Source: CAYQSU01 sp964420325
GTDB taxonomy: Bacteria > Pseudomonadota > Alphaproteobacteria > Rhodospirillales > Defluviicoccaceae
Direction of reading: 5' to 3'
Assembly: GCA_964420325.1 (NCBI GenBank)
Contig: CAYQSU010000002.1
Span: 1 to 64,000, forward strand
DNA length: 64,000 nucleotides
The notes beneath the pieces were generated by a model, which was not told the origin of the DNA, did no database searches, and worked only from the letters and a program-made list of their open reading frames with translations. Below, piece after piece: positions 25,956 to 34,093 of this stretch; within the stretch, counting starts at the first letter, position 1; the number at the start of each line of letters is the position of its first letter. The position numbers and the translations under genes were made by a program.

Positions 25956-26294
25956 AACGTTCAGTCCTCCTTCGGCCCATATCGAATCAAGAGTGCCGGG
26001 AGTTCCATCGGTCCGCCGCGTCCCTGATCGATTGCCGCCGGAACCTCCCCGAGAGGGGTTTATCGGCAGCGACGCACGAGCGCAAGCCGGCGCGGTGCCG
26101 GCCCCGGGTTCCACAATTCGCTTGCGGGGATCGTCCTAAAGAGTGTACCCCAAACTGGGAATTTCCAGGTTGGCGTCGCCAGGCCGCGCTGGAGCTGGCG
26201 TCCCGGCCGGGCCACACCTGTGCGAGCCGGCGCGCGGCCGCCCCGGCTCAGGAATGCCGCGTCGATGGATGCTTCAGGAGGACACCCGACCGAG
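25956..26294. other. Divergent intergenic region between ilvC and the GGDEF-EAL gene
   Basis: About 340 bases, the only gene-free stretch above 300 bases in the window. It contains the ilvC ribosome site (GGAGG on the minus strand near 25966-25970), a short C4/G4 hairpin at 26047-26058 in the ilvC leader, and a 24-bp inverted repeat at 26150-26173. No tRNA, riboswitch fold or convincing leader peptide rich in Val/Leu/Ile was seen. Both genes must be transcribed from here. Confidence 0.6.
26150..26173. promoter_or_regulatory. Operator-like inverted repeat in the ilvC/GGDEF divergent region
   Basis: CCAAACTGG (26150-26158) and CCAGGTTGG (26165-26173) are inverted with one mismatch in nine and a six-base AT-rich centre (GAATTT). 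The size, symmetry and AT core are typical of a dimeric regulator site. Its place roughly midway between the divergent genes fits control of either one. The cognate protein is unknown. Confidence 0.45.
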
Positions 26295-28667
26295 ATGCCC
26301 GCGCGGACGGTTGCCGGCGCAAGGCAGCTTCGCCTGTCCGCCCTCGCCTTCGCCGTCTCGATCCTGCTTGCCGTCGCCATCGCCGGCGCCATCGCGATCG
26401 GGCTCTCCAAGTACGCGCGCCTCAACGCCCTGACCGCGTTCTGGCAGGACCAGAACTACATGACGGTGTCGAAGGCGCTGGCCGGTCGAGAGCTGCGCGA
26501 GGCAATGGGCTACGGCGGGCTGGTGCACAAGCTCAAGGACTACGTTCTGCAGCAGGATGAGCGATTGGTCGCGCGCATTCGTGCCGATCTGGAGCGGGCC
26601 CGAAGCGCACTCCATCATTACCAGAACCTGCGCCTCAATCCCGACGAGGTGCAAGCGCTCCGCACGCTTGCGGCGGTGGTCGAGAGCTACGCGGCGAAGT
26701 TCGAGGATGCCCGGCATGCCGCCGCCGGCCTGTCCCCGGCGTCGGTGGACGCGCTGTTGCGCGTCGACGACCAGCCGGCGCTGGATGCGCTCCGTTTCCT
26801 TGACGACACCCTGACCCAGGAGCGCTGGGAGGCGATCGACGCCAGCGCGCTCAGCATCGCCAAGGTGATCTCGCTCCTGGTCCTGGCCTCATACCTCTTG
26901 CCGATCCTCGTGATCTCCGCCCTGGCCGTGATCTGGTTCCAGCGGCTCCTGCTCAGGACCTTTGCCGAAGCCGACAGGCAGAAAGCGCAGCTCGAGGCGA
27001 TCTTCGATGCCGTCCCGGATGCCATGCTGATCGTCGATGCGGACCACAAGGTGGTCCTCTGCAATTCCGCCACCGCCGGGGTGACCGGCTATCGACCGGA
27101 GGAGCTGAGGGGGCGGGCGATCTCGGTCCTCTATGAGTCGGAGGCGGATTTCCGACGCTACCGGAGTGCGCCCGACGAGGCGGACGCCGGCACCCCCCTG
27201 AAGCCGATGGTCTTGAGCTACCGGCGCAGCAGCGGCGAGACGTTTCCTGGCGAGACGGTGCGAACGGCGATCCGGGACGGGAGAGGCGAGGTCATCGCTC
27301 ATCTCGACGTCATTAGCGACGTCACCGAACGCCAGGGAGCCGAGGAACGGCTGGTCCGCCAAGCCAACTATGATCAGGTGACCGAGCTTCCCAACCGCGG
27401 GCTCGCCCTCGACCGGCTGACCCAGGCGCTGAGGAGGGACCGCCGCCAGGGCCTCAAGACCTGCATGCTGTTCATCGATCTCGACCGGTTCAAGACCGTG
27501 AACGACACCTACGGTCACGACGTCGGCGATCGGCTGCTCAAACAGGCGGCGGCGCGGCTCAGCGCCTGTGTGCGCGAGACGGACACGGTGGCGCGGCTCG
27601 GCGGCGACGAGTTCACGATCATCCTGCCGAGCCTCCGGGCGGTGCCGGATGCCGAGATCGTCGCCAGGAAGATCCTCGATGCCTTCTCGCACCCGTTCGT
27701 CATCAACGACCGGGAGTTGTTCGTGACGGCGAGCATCGGCGTCACCGTCGCGCCCGACGACGGGCGGGAGCCGCAGATGCTGATGCGCAATGCCGATGCC
27801 GCGATGTATCGGGTCAAGGATCTGGGTCGCAACAACGTTCAGTTCTTCACTCCGGCCTTGAACGAGCGCATTCGCACGCGTGGCCGCATCGAGGCGCAGC
27901 TGCATCGGGCGCTGGAACGGGGCGAGTTCGCGCTCCACTATCAGCCGATCGTCCGGGCGCGATCGGGCCACCTCGTCGCCTGCGAGGTGCTCCTTCGCTG
28001 GACCAATCCCAGGCTCGGTGCGGTCGCGCCGGACGCCTTCGTCCCACTCGCCGAGGAGACCGGGCAGATCGTGCCGCTCGGCGAATGGGTGCTGGCCGCC
28101 GCCTGCCGCCAGGCGCGCCTGTGGCAGGAGGCGGGCGGCGCCCTCGAGCGGATCACGGTCAACGTCTCCAGCCGCCAGTTCCGCGGCGACCGGCTGAGGC
28201 GGGCCGTGGTCCAGGCGCTCGCCGACAGCGGCCTTGCGCCGCGCGCCCTCGAGATCGAGATCACCGAAGGGGTGCTGCTCGAGGACCTGCCGGAGGTCAA
28301 GGAGACCCTGGGCGAACTCGATCGTCTGGGCGTCCGCATCTCGGTCGACGACTTCGGAACCCGTTACTCGTCCTTGAGCTACCTCAAGCGGTTTCCGGTC
28401 GACACGCTGAAGATCGACAAGTCGTTCATCCGCGATCTTGTCGCCGATCCCGACGACGCCAAGATCGTCGCCGCGATCATCGCCATGGGACAGAGCCTGA
28501 ATCTGGAGGTCATCGCCGAAGGCGTCGAATCCGAAGACGAGATGGCGTTCCTGCGTGCCCACGGCTGCCATCTGGCCCAGGGCTATCTGTGGGGTGAGCC
28601 GATGCCGGCGGCGGCGTTCTCGCGGCTCCTCGACGAGCGCGGGCGAGGTGCCTGCCTGGCGTCGTGA
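26295..28667 (+). CDS. Membrane PAS-GGDEF-EAL protein (c-di-GMP turnover)
   Basis: About 790 aa. TM1 is at roughly residues 13-36, a helical periplasmic sensor region follows to about 190, and TM2 is at 195-220. A PAS domain (IFDAVPDAMLIVDADHKVVLC) covers about 235-345, GGDEF about 360-520 and EAL about 530-785. RLGGDEFTI near residue 436 is intact, predicting cyclase activity. The EAL signature reads EVLLRW, but the other catalytic stretches (NVSSRQ, EITEGVL, DDFGTRYSSLSYL, EGVES) are intact, so phosphodiesterase activity is possible. Start 26295 follows AGGAGG at long spacing; ATG at 26265 is an alternative. It converges within 8 bases on the CoA-transferase gene. Confidence 0.93.
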   Translation: MPARTVAGARQLRLSALAFAVSILLAVAIAGAIAIGLSKYARLNALTAFWQDQNYMTVSKALAGRELREAMGYGGLVHKLKDYVLQQDERLVARIRADLERARSALHHYQNLRLNPDEVQALRTLAAVVESYAAKFEDARHAAAGLSPASVDALLRVDDQPALDALRFLDDTLTQERWEAIDASALSIAKVISLLVLASYLLPILVISALAVIWFQRLLLRTFAEADRQKAQLEAIFDAVPDAMLIVDADHKVVLCNSATAGVTGYRPEELRGRAISVLYESEADFRRYRSAPDEADAGTPLKPMVLSYRRSSGETFPGETVRTAIRDGRGEVIAHLDVISDVTERQGAEERLVRQANYDQVTELPNRGLALDRLTQALRRDRRQGLKTCMLFIDLDRFKTVNDTYGHDVGDRLLKQAAARLSACVRETDTVARLGGDEFTIILPSLRAVPDAEIVARKILDAFSHPFVINDRELFVTASIGVTVAPDDGREPQMLMRNADAAMYRVKDLGRNNVQFFTPALNERIRTRGRIEAQLHRALERGEFALHYQPIVRARSGHLVACEVLLRWTNPRLGAVAPDAFVPLAEETGQIVPLGEWVLAAACRQARLWQEAGGALERITVNVSSRQFRGDRLRRAVVQALADSGLAPRALEIEITEGVLLEDLPEVKETLGELDRLGVRISVDDFGTRYSSLSYLKRFPVDTLKIDKSFIRDLVADPDDAKIVAAIIAMGQSLNLEVIAEGVESEDEMAFLRAHGCHLAQGYLWGEPMPAAAFSRLLDERGRGACLAS

Positions 28668-28675
28668 GCGGCGCC

Positions 28676-29842
28676 TTACGAACGCTCGGACCGGATGCCG
28701 AAAGCCGCCAGGATCGCCTCCCGGTCGTGGTCGAGGTCGGGCGCCGGCGAACGCTCGGCCGGGTCGTCGAACCTCGACAGCTTGATCGGGTTGCCGGCCA
28801 TCATCACCCGGCCGGCATCCCGATCGTCGGCGTGGACGATCATGGTCCGCGCCGTGACCTGGGGATCGGCGAGGACCTTGTCGACGCTGTTGATCGGACC
28901 ACAGGGGATGCCGGCAGCCTCGAGCGCGGCGAGCCAAGCCTCGGCCGGCCGCGCGGTCAGCACGCTTTCCAGCTCGTCCTTGAGGGCGAAGCAGTGGGTG
29001 GTCCGCAGCTCATTGGTGAGGAACAGCGGATTGCTGGCGAGGTCGGCGCGGCCCAGCACGTCGCACAGGCGTGCGAACAGGGCGTCGTTGCCGGCGGCGA
29101 TGACCAGATAGCCGCCTTTGCAGGCGAAGACGTCGAAGGGGGTGATGGACGGGTGCCGCGCCCCCAGCGGCTGCGGCACCTCGCCGCGGGCGACGTAGCG
29201 GGCGATGGCGTTCTCGAGGATGGCGACCTGGCCGTCCAGCATCGCCACGTCGACCAGCACGCCGTCCCCGGTCCGCTCGCGATCGAACAGGGCGGCGTTG
29301 ATGCCGGCGAGCGCGAACAGGCCGGCGGTGATGTCGCCGATCGAGGTGCCGACGCGGGTCGGCGGCTGGCCGGGATGGCCGGTGACGCTCATGATCCCGC
29401 CCATGGCCTGGACCACCATGTCGTAGGCGGGTCTCCCGGCGTAGGGACCGGTGCGTCCGAAGCCCGAGATGGCAGCGTAGATCAGGCGCGGAAACCGCCG
29501 GTGCAGATCCTCCCAGGCGTAGCCGAGCCGATCCATGGCGCCCGGCCGGAAGTTCTCGACGAGGATGTCGGCGTGCGCCAGCAGCGCCTCGAAGATCACC
29601 CGATCGCCCCGCTCCTTGAGGTCGAGGGCGATGCTTTCCTTGCCGCGGTTGAGCGACATGAAGTAGGCCGACTTGCCGCCGAAGAACGGACCGAACTGCC
29701 GCGCGTCGTCGCCGCCTGCCGGCACCTCGACCTTGATCACCCGGGCGCCGAGGTCGGCGAGCATCATCGTGCAATAGGGGCCGGCGAGCACGCGCGTCAG
29801 ATCGACGACGGTGATGCCGGCAAGCGGTCCGGTCGCGCCCAT
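28676..29842 (-). CDS. Class III CoA-transferase (CaiB/BaiF family)
   Basis: 388 aa. It begins GPLAGITVVDLTRVLAGPYC, the family N terminus, with FGGKSAYFMSLNRGKESIALDLK and FRPGAMDRLGYAWEDL. The catalytic Asp lies in GRPAYDMVVQAMGG. It moves CoA between acyl groups such as dicarboxylates, carnitine or formyl/oxalyl. It is divergent from a TRAP operon whose binding protein may import the acid, so the two could share control through the 139-base gap. The exact substrate is not deducible. Confidence 0.92.
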   Translation of the reverse strand: MGATGPLAGITVVDLTRVLAGPYCTMMLADLGARVIKVEVPAGGDDARQFGPFFGGKSAYFMSLNRGKESIALDLKERGDRVIFEALLAHADILVENFRPGAMDRLGYAWEDLHRRFPRLIYAAISGFGRTGPYAGRPAYDMVVQAMGGIMSVTGHPGQPPTRVGTSIGDITAGLFALAGINAALFDRERTGDGVLVDVAMLDGQVAILENAIARYVARGEVPQPLGARHPSITPFDVFACKGGYLVIAAGNDALFARLCDVLGRADLASNPLFLTNELRTTHCFALKDELESVLTARPAEAWLAALEAAGIPCGPINSVDKVLADPQVTARTMIVHADDRDAGRVMMAGNPIKLSRFDDPAERSPAPDLDHDREAILAAFGIRSERS

Positions 29843-29875
29843 GAGCTCTTTTGTCCTCGTCCCATGCTCTGCGGT

Positions 29876-29885
29876 TTGTATACTG
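29876..29885. promoter_or_regulatory. TTGTATAC-type operator or -10 element between CoA-transferase and TRAP genes
   Basis: TTGTATACTG contains the palindrome GTATAC and resembles half or more of a TTGTATACAA site bound by FCD-type GntR regulators, which often control TRAP operons. The same bases read as an extended -10 (TATACT) on the plus strand. It is the most AT-rich part of the divergent gap. No regulator gene is adjacent. Confidence 0.35.
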
Positions 29886-29981
29886 GGGCCGCCGCGCCTG
29901 CCAGGCAGCGGGCGCAGCACGACGGGTTATCGATTCATCAAGCAGATCGGGCCGCAGCCCGACCAGAGGGAGGAGCATAGC

Positions 29982-30983
29982 ATGATCGCTGTCAAACGCG
30001 TGGCCGTCGGTCTCGTCGGTCTGTTCGGCTGCGTGGCGCTGGGTGCCAGCGCGTCCGCGGTGACCCCGAAGGCGTCGCACCAGTGGCCGGCGGGCAAGGG
30101 CGACGTGCGCGACGAGATGGTGCAGATCATCAAGCGCGAGGCCGAAGCGGCGGGCGTCGGCCTGGAGATCCAGATCTATCCGGGCGCCTCCTTGTTCAAG
30201 CCGAAGGAGCAGTGGGGCGCGATGGTCAAGGGACAGCTCGACATCTCCGCCTTTCCCCTCGATTACGCCAGTGGCCGCCACCCCCAGTTCAGCGCGACGC
30301 TGATGCCGGGCCTGGTCAAGAACCACGACCACGCGAGGCGGCTCAACACGTCGCCGTTCATGGCCGACATCAAGAAGATCGTCAACGATGCCGGCGTCGT
30401 CGTCCTTGCCGATGCCTGGCTCGCCGGCGGCTTCGCGTCGAAGAAGGTCTGCATTCTCGAACCCGACGACATCAAGGGACAGGTGACCCGCGCCGCCGGT
30501 CCGGCGTTCGAGCAGATGCTGGCCGGCGCCGGCGCGTCGATCGCGTCGATGCCGAGCTCGGAGATCTACACCGCCATGCAGACCGGCGTCCTCGATGCCT
30601 GCAACACCAGCTCGGGAAGCTTCGTCTCCTACCGCCTTTATGAGCAGGCGGCATGCCTGACCGCGCCGGGAGAGCATGCGCTGTGGTTCATGTACGAGCC
30701 GATCCTGATGTCGAAGCAGAGCTGGGATCGCCTGACGAAGGAGCAGCAGGAGGCGCTGTTGGCGGCCGGCAAGAAGGCCGAGGACTTCTTCTTCGATGCG
30801 GCCAAGGGACTTGACGACGAGCTGGTGAAGGTGTTCCAGGACAGCGGCGTCAAGGTCGTGACGATGTCCGCCGAGCAGGCCGCCGCCTGGCGCGAGATCG
30901 CCAACCGGACCTCCTACGCCCTGTTCGCGGAACAGGTTCCGGGCGGCAAGGAGCTGATCGAGAAGGCTCTCGCCGTCGAGTAG
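29982..30983 (+). CDS. dctP: TRAP substrate-binding protein (DctP family)
   Basis: 333 aa periplasmic binding protein with a Sec-type signal (VAVGLVGLFGCVALGASASA). The mature part begins with SHQWPAGKGDVRDEM, and IYPGASLFKPKEQWGAMVKG and EIYTAMQTGVLDACNTSSG are family segments; the latter holds the ligand-contact region. It is not close to the TakP-like proteins at 15626-17980 and lacks a Tat motif. ATG 29982 follows GAGGGAGGAG, a strong ribosome site. It leads a P-Q-M operon. Confidence 0.92.
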   Translation: MIAVKRVAVGLVGLFGCVALGASASAVTPKASHQWPAGKGDVRDEMVQIIKREAEAAGVGLEIQIYPGASLFKPKEQWGAMVKGQLDISAFPLDYASGRHPQFSATLMPGLVKNHDHARRLNTSPFMADIKKIVNDAGVVVLADAWLAGGFASKKVCILEPDDIKGQVTRAAGPAFEQMLAGAGASIASMPSSEIYTAMQTGVLDACNTSSGSFVSYRLYEQAACLTAPGEHALWFMYEPILMSKQSWDRLTKEQQEALLAAGKKAEDFFFDAAKGLDDELVKVFQDSGVKVVTMSAEQAAAWREIANRTSYALFAEQVPGGKELIEKALAVE

Positions 30984-31000
30984 GTCTCGGATCCGACCCT

Positions 31001-31036
31001 GCCGCCGGGCGCCGGGCGCTCGGCGGCCCCTTTCGC
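31001..31036 (+). terminator. GC-rich hairpin between TRAP binding-protein and permease genes
   Basis: GCCGCC at 31001-31006 pairs with GGCGGC at 31022-31027, with further pairing inside, followed by CCCCTTTC. It sits in the 65-base gap after dctP. Such hairpins often stabilise the binding-protein mRNA and dampen read-through into the permease genes, giving more binding protein than membrane subunits. The short T-run makes full termination unlikely. Confidence 0.45.
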
Positions 31037-31048
31037 TTGGACCGCTCC

Positions 31049-31567
31049 ATGGACCTGTTCCTCACCGGTATCCGGGTGCTTTCGAAGCTCTCGGGCGTGG
31101 TCGCCGCGGCGCTGGTGGCGTCGGCGGTGGTGGTCGTCTGCCAGATGGTCGTTCTTCGCTATTTCCTGCAGCACTCGACCGTCTGGCAGACGGAATACGT
31201 CACATTCTCGCTGGTCGCCGCGGCGTTCATCGGCAGCCCGTACGTGGCGCTGGTCAAGGGCCACGTCAACGTCGACCTGTTGCCGATGCAGCTCGGGCTC
31301 CGCGCGCGCCTGGCGCTCGCGCTCCTGGTGTCGGCTCTCGCGCTGGCGTTCTCGCTCCTGGTCTGCGTCACCGGGGCGCAGCTCTGGCTGGAGGCCTGGG
31401 AGGGCGGATGGCGCACCGACACGGTGTGGGCGCTGCCGCTGTGGATTCCCTACCTGCCGATGCCGGTCGGCTTCGGCCTGATGAGCCTTCAGTACCTCGT
31501 GGACATCATCTCTCTGCTCAACGGCGACGAGCCGCCGTTCGGCATCGATTCCGAGGGGCGAGAATGA
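31049..31567 (+). CDS. dctQ: TRAP transporter small permease (DctQ family)
   Basis: 172 aa with four helices. Its DctQ pattern is VVVCQMVVLRYFLQHSTVWQTEYVTFSLVAAAFIGSPYVAL with GHVNVDLLP following. The ATG at 31049 is chosen over a TTG at 31037, which adds only four residues. It overlaps the large permease as ATGA. Confidence 0.9.
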   Translation: MDLFLTGIRVLSKLSGVVAAALVASAVVVVCQMVVLRYFLQHSTVWQTEYVTFSLVAAAFIGSPYVALVKGHVNVDLLPMQLGLRARLALALLVSALALAFSLLVCVTGAQLWLEAWEGGWRTDTVWALPLWIPYLPMPVGFGLMSLQYLVDIISLLNGDEPPFGIDSEGRE

Positions 31568-32880
31568 GCCCGCTGCTGATCGGTGCGCTGGTCGCGGTGA
31601 CGACCATCGTCGTGCTCGCCTCGGGCATCCCCGTCGCCTTCGGCCTCGGCATCGTCGCCGTCGCGTTCCTTGTCGCCTTCGACGGCCTCGGCGCTCTCTC
31701 GATCCTTGCCGAGACGCTGTTCGGCGGGCTGGCCGATTTCACGCTGGTGTCGATCCCGATGTTCATCCTCATGGGGGCGGCGGTGGCAAGTTCGCCGGCC
31801 GGCAAGGATCTCTACGAGGCGCTCGACCGCTGGCTCTACCGCGTGCCGGGCGGCCTGGTCATCTCCAACCTCGGGGCGTGCGCGATCTTCGCCGCTCTCA
31901 GCGGATCGTCGCCGGCCACCTGCGCCGCCATCGGCAAGATGGGCATCCCCGAGATGCGCCAGCGCGGCTATCCCGCCGACCTCGCCACCGGCTCGATCGC
32001 CGCCGGCGGAACCCTGGGCATCCTGATCCCGCCCTCGATCACGATGATCGTCTACGGCATCGCCACCGAGACCTCCATCGGCCGGCTGTTCATCGCCGGT
32101 ATCCTTCCGGGCCTGATGCTCACCGGCCTGTTCATGGCCTGGGCGCTCTATGCCGCCTGGCGCGGCGGCTACCGCTTCGGCCGCGGCGCCTCGCCGTTCA
32201 CGCTGGCCGACAAGCTCGCGGCGCTGCCGAAGGTCCTGCCCTTCCTCGCGATCATCGCCGGCGTGCTCTACGTGCTCTACGGCGGCGTCGCCACGCCGTC
32301 GGAGGCGGCGGGCGTCGGCGCCTTCCTCTGCCTCGCGCTGGTGGCGATCATCTATCGCATCCGGCGGCCGACGCAGATCTGGTCGATCCTCTCGACCAGC
32401 ATGCGCGAAAGCGTGATGATCCTGATCATCATCGGCGCCTCGGCGCTGCTCAGCTACACGCTGTCCAGCCTGTTTGTCACCCAGTCGGTGGCCGAGTGGA
32501 TTGTCGGCCTCGACGTCAGCCGCTGGGTGCTGATGGCCGCCATCAACGTCTTTCTGATCGTCGCCGGCTTCTTCCTGCCGCCGGTGGCGGTGATCGTCAT
32601 GACCGCACCGATCCTGCTGCCGATCATCGAGCAGGCCGGCTTCGACCCCTACTGGTTCGCCGTCATCTTCACCATCAACATGGAAATCGGCCTGATCACC
32701 CCGCCGGTCGGCCTCAACCTCTATGTCATCAACGGCATCGTTCCCGACGTTCGACTGCCGACCGTGCTGCGCGGCGCCCTGCCCTTCATGCTCTGCATGG
32801 TTGTTGCTATAGTCGTTCTGTGCGTTTTTCCGGAGATCGCGACATGGCTGCCGGAAGCCCTGATGGGACCTCCGATGTGA
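31564..32880 (+). CDS. dctM: TRAP transporter large permease (DctM family)
   Basis: 438 aa, standard length, about 12 helices. Markers are FTLVSIPMFILMGAAVASSP, ALSGSSPATCAAIGKMGIPE, GTLGILIPPSITMIVYGI, GGVATPSEAAGVGAFLCL and EIGLITPPVGLNLYVINGI. It provides the ion-coupled transport path for the solute delivered by the upstream binding protein. The gene continues 37 bases into the start of the pentapeptide-repeat gene in another frame. Confidence 0.94.
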   Translation: MSPLLIGALVAVTTIVVLASGIPVAFGLGIVAVAFLVAFDGLGALSILAETLFGGLADFTLVSIPMFILMGAAVASSPAGKDLYEALDRWLYRVPGGLVISNLGACAIFAALSGSSPATCAAIGKMGIPEMRQRGYPADLATGSIAAGGTLGILIPPSITMIVYGIATETSIGRLFIAGILPGLMLTGLFMAWALYAAWRGGYRFGRGASPFTLADKLAALPKVLPFLAIIAGVLYVLYGGVATPSEAAGVGAFLCLALVAIIYRIRRPTQIWSILSTSMRESVMILIIIGASALLSYTLSSLFVTQSVAEWIVGLDVSRWVLMAAINVFLIVAGFFLPPVAVIVMTAPILLPIIEQAGFDPYWFAVIFTINMEIGLITPPVGLNLYVINGIVPDVRLPTVLRGALPFMLCMVVAIVVLCVFPEIATWLPEALMGPPM

Positions 32881-33635
32881 GATCGGGCGCCGCCGCGCTC
32901 GCCGTGCGGTGGTGCCACGGTCTTGCCGTGCTGTCTGCGCGCCTCTCAGCCTTGAAGATGCTGGCCATCCGGCCCGGGCTTGCGCTATGGTATTATACGC
33001 GGATCGGCGTTTATCTCGGCGTGCAGGGGTTCGGGCTTATGCACAGTGTGTGGGAGGAGCAGCTTCGACGGATTCGGGCGCGAAGGCGGTTGTACCAGCT
33101 GAAACACCCGCGCCGGCACCGGCTGTCGAGCGGCGAGCTGGAGGCGGCCCTGGAAAAGCACCAGATGTGGGTCGGATCCGGCTGGGAGATGGGCAAGCGC
33201 GCCGATTTCCACCGCACCGATCTTCACCGGGCGAAGCTCCAGGGGGCGCTGCTTCCCGACGCCGATCTGCATTCGGCGGATCTCTGCCGGGCGACGCTGA
33301 GCGAAGCCGACCTCGAAGGCGCCGATCTGCACCGCGCCCGGCTGCAGAGGGCGAAGCTCGACGGGGCCGAGTTGCGCTGGGCGGACCTGCACGAGGCCGA
33401 CCTGCAGAAGGCCGATCTCGAAGGTGCGGTGCTCCAGGATGCCGATCTGCATCGCGCCAAGCTCTGCGGCGCCAACCTCGAGGGCGCGGATTTCAAGGGG
33501 GCCGACCTGCGTGGCGCGGACCTCACCGGCACGCGCGGGCTCACGCGCGAGCAGATCCTGGTTGCCAACGTCGATGCCCGCACCAAGCTGCCGCGGGACC
33601 TCATGCCGGCGTCGAAGGGCGCCGACGAGGCCTGA
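32844..33635 (+). CDS. Pentapeptide-repeat protein
   Basis: About 263 aa. The N-terminal 125 residues include a helix-rich stretch (ALWYYTRIGVYLGVQGFGL) and a basic segment with RRIRARRRLYQLKHPRRHR. From about residue 130 to 225 the protein consists of A(D/K/N)LxxA pentapeptides (ADLHSADLCRATLSEADLEG), predicting a right-handed quadrilateral beta-helix. ATG 32844 has GGAG eight bases upstream and overlaps the TRAP permease gene by 37 bases; ATG at 32958 or 33038 would give shorter forms. Its position suggests co-transcription with the TRAP operon. No function can be assigned from repeats alone. Confidence 0.75.
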   Translation: MAAGSPDGTSDVRSGAAALAVRWCHGLAVLSARLSALKMLAIRPGLALWYYTRIGVYLGVQGFGLMHSVWEEQLRRIRARRRLYQLKHPRRHRLSSGELEAALEKHQMWVGSGWEMGKRADFHRTDLHRAKLQGALLPDADLHSADLCRATLSEADLEGADLHRARLQRAKLDGAELRWADLHEADLQKADLEGAVLQDADLHRAKLCGANLEGADFKGADLRGADLTGTRGLTREQILVANVDARTKLPRDLMPASKGADEA

Positions 33636-33655
33636 ACAACCAGGGAGCCGGCGGG

Positions 33656-34093
33656 TCAGTCGGGGCTCTCTGGCGCTCCGTGGTCGGGAGGCGTCCACTC
33701 CTCGTAGTGGGGCAGGTCGGCATCGAGCTGCAGCCATCCGAGGCGGGCAGCCGCGAAGACATGGCGGTCGGGCGGGTGCTGCTCCGGGTTGTCCAGGGTT
33801 CCCAACGTTATATCAATGTCTTCCGGTGATCTACTCGAGTAGAACGTGAGCGGAGAGCCGCAAGCCGAACAGAAGCTTCGCTCGGCATGCCGCGAGGAAC
33901 GGTAGACCGCCGGGCGGCCCTTGACGATGCGGAACCGGTCACGCGGCACCGACACCCAGGTCAGGGCCACGGCGCCGCTCGACTTGCGGCACATCGCGCA
34001 ATGGCAATGCCCGCCCGGCGGCAGCGGCGGGATCACTTGATAGCGGACGGCGCCGCACAGGCAGCCGCCTTCGACGATCTCGCGGACACTCAT
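33656..34093 (-). CDS. GFA family (glutathione-dependent formaldehyde-activating-like) zinc protein
   Basis: 145 aa single-domain protein. The zinc ligands are visible: CLCGAVRY, HCHCAMCRKSSG and FCSACGSPL, the seven-cysteine arrangement of this family. The longer open frame upstream overlaps xthA in another frame and has no homologous sequence, so ATG 34093 is used. It shares one base with the xthA stop, so the two are probably co-transcribed. Most family members have no proven activity, and the name does not establish formaldehyde chemistry. Confidence 0.9.
   Translation of the reverse strand: MSVREIVEGGCLCGAVRYQVIPPLPPGGHCHCAMCRKSSGAVALTWVSVPRDRFRIVKGRPAVYRSSRHAERSFCSACGSPLTFYSSRSPEDIDITLGTLDNPEQHPPDRHVFAAARLGWLQLDADLPHYEEWTPPDHGAPESPD

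Noticed and set aside
26042..26060. Attenuator or riboswitch in the ilvC leader
   Set aside because: The C4/G4 hairpin is short, no U-run follows on the minus strand, and no leader peptide rich in branched-chain residues is found.
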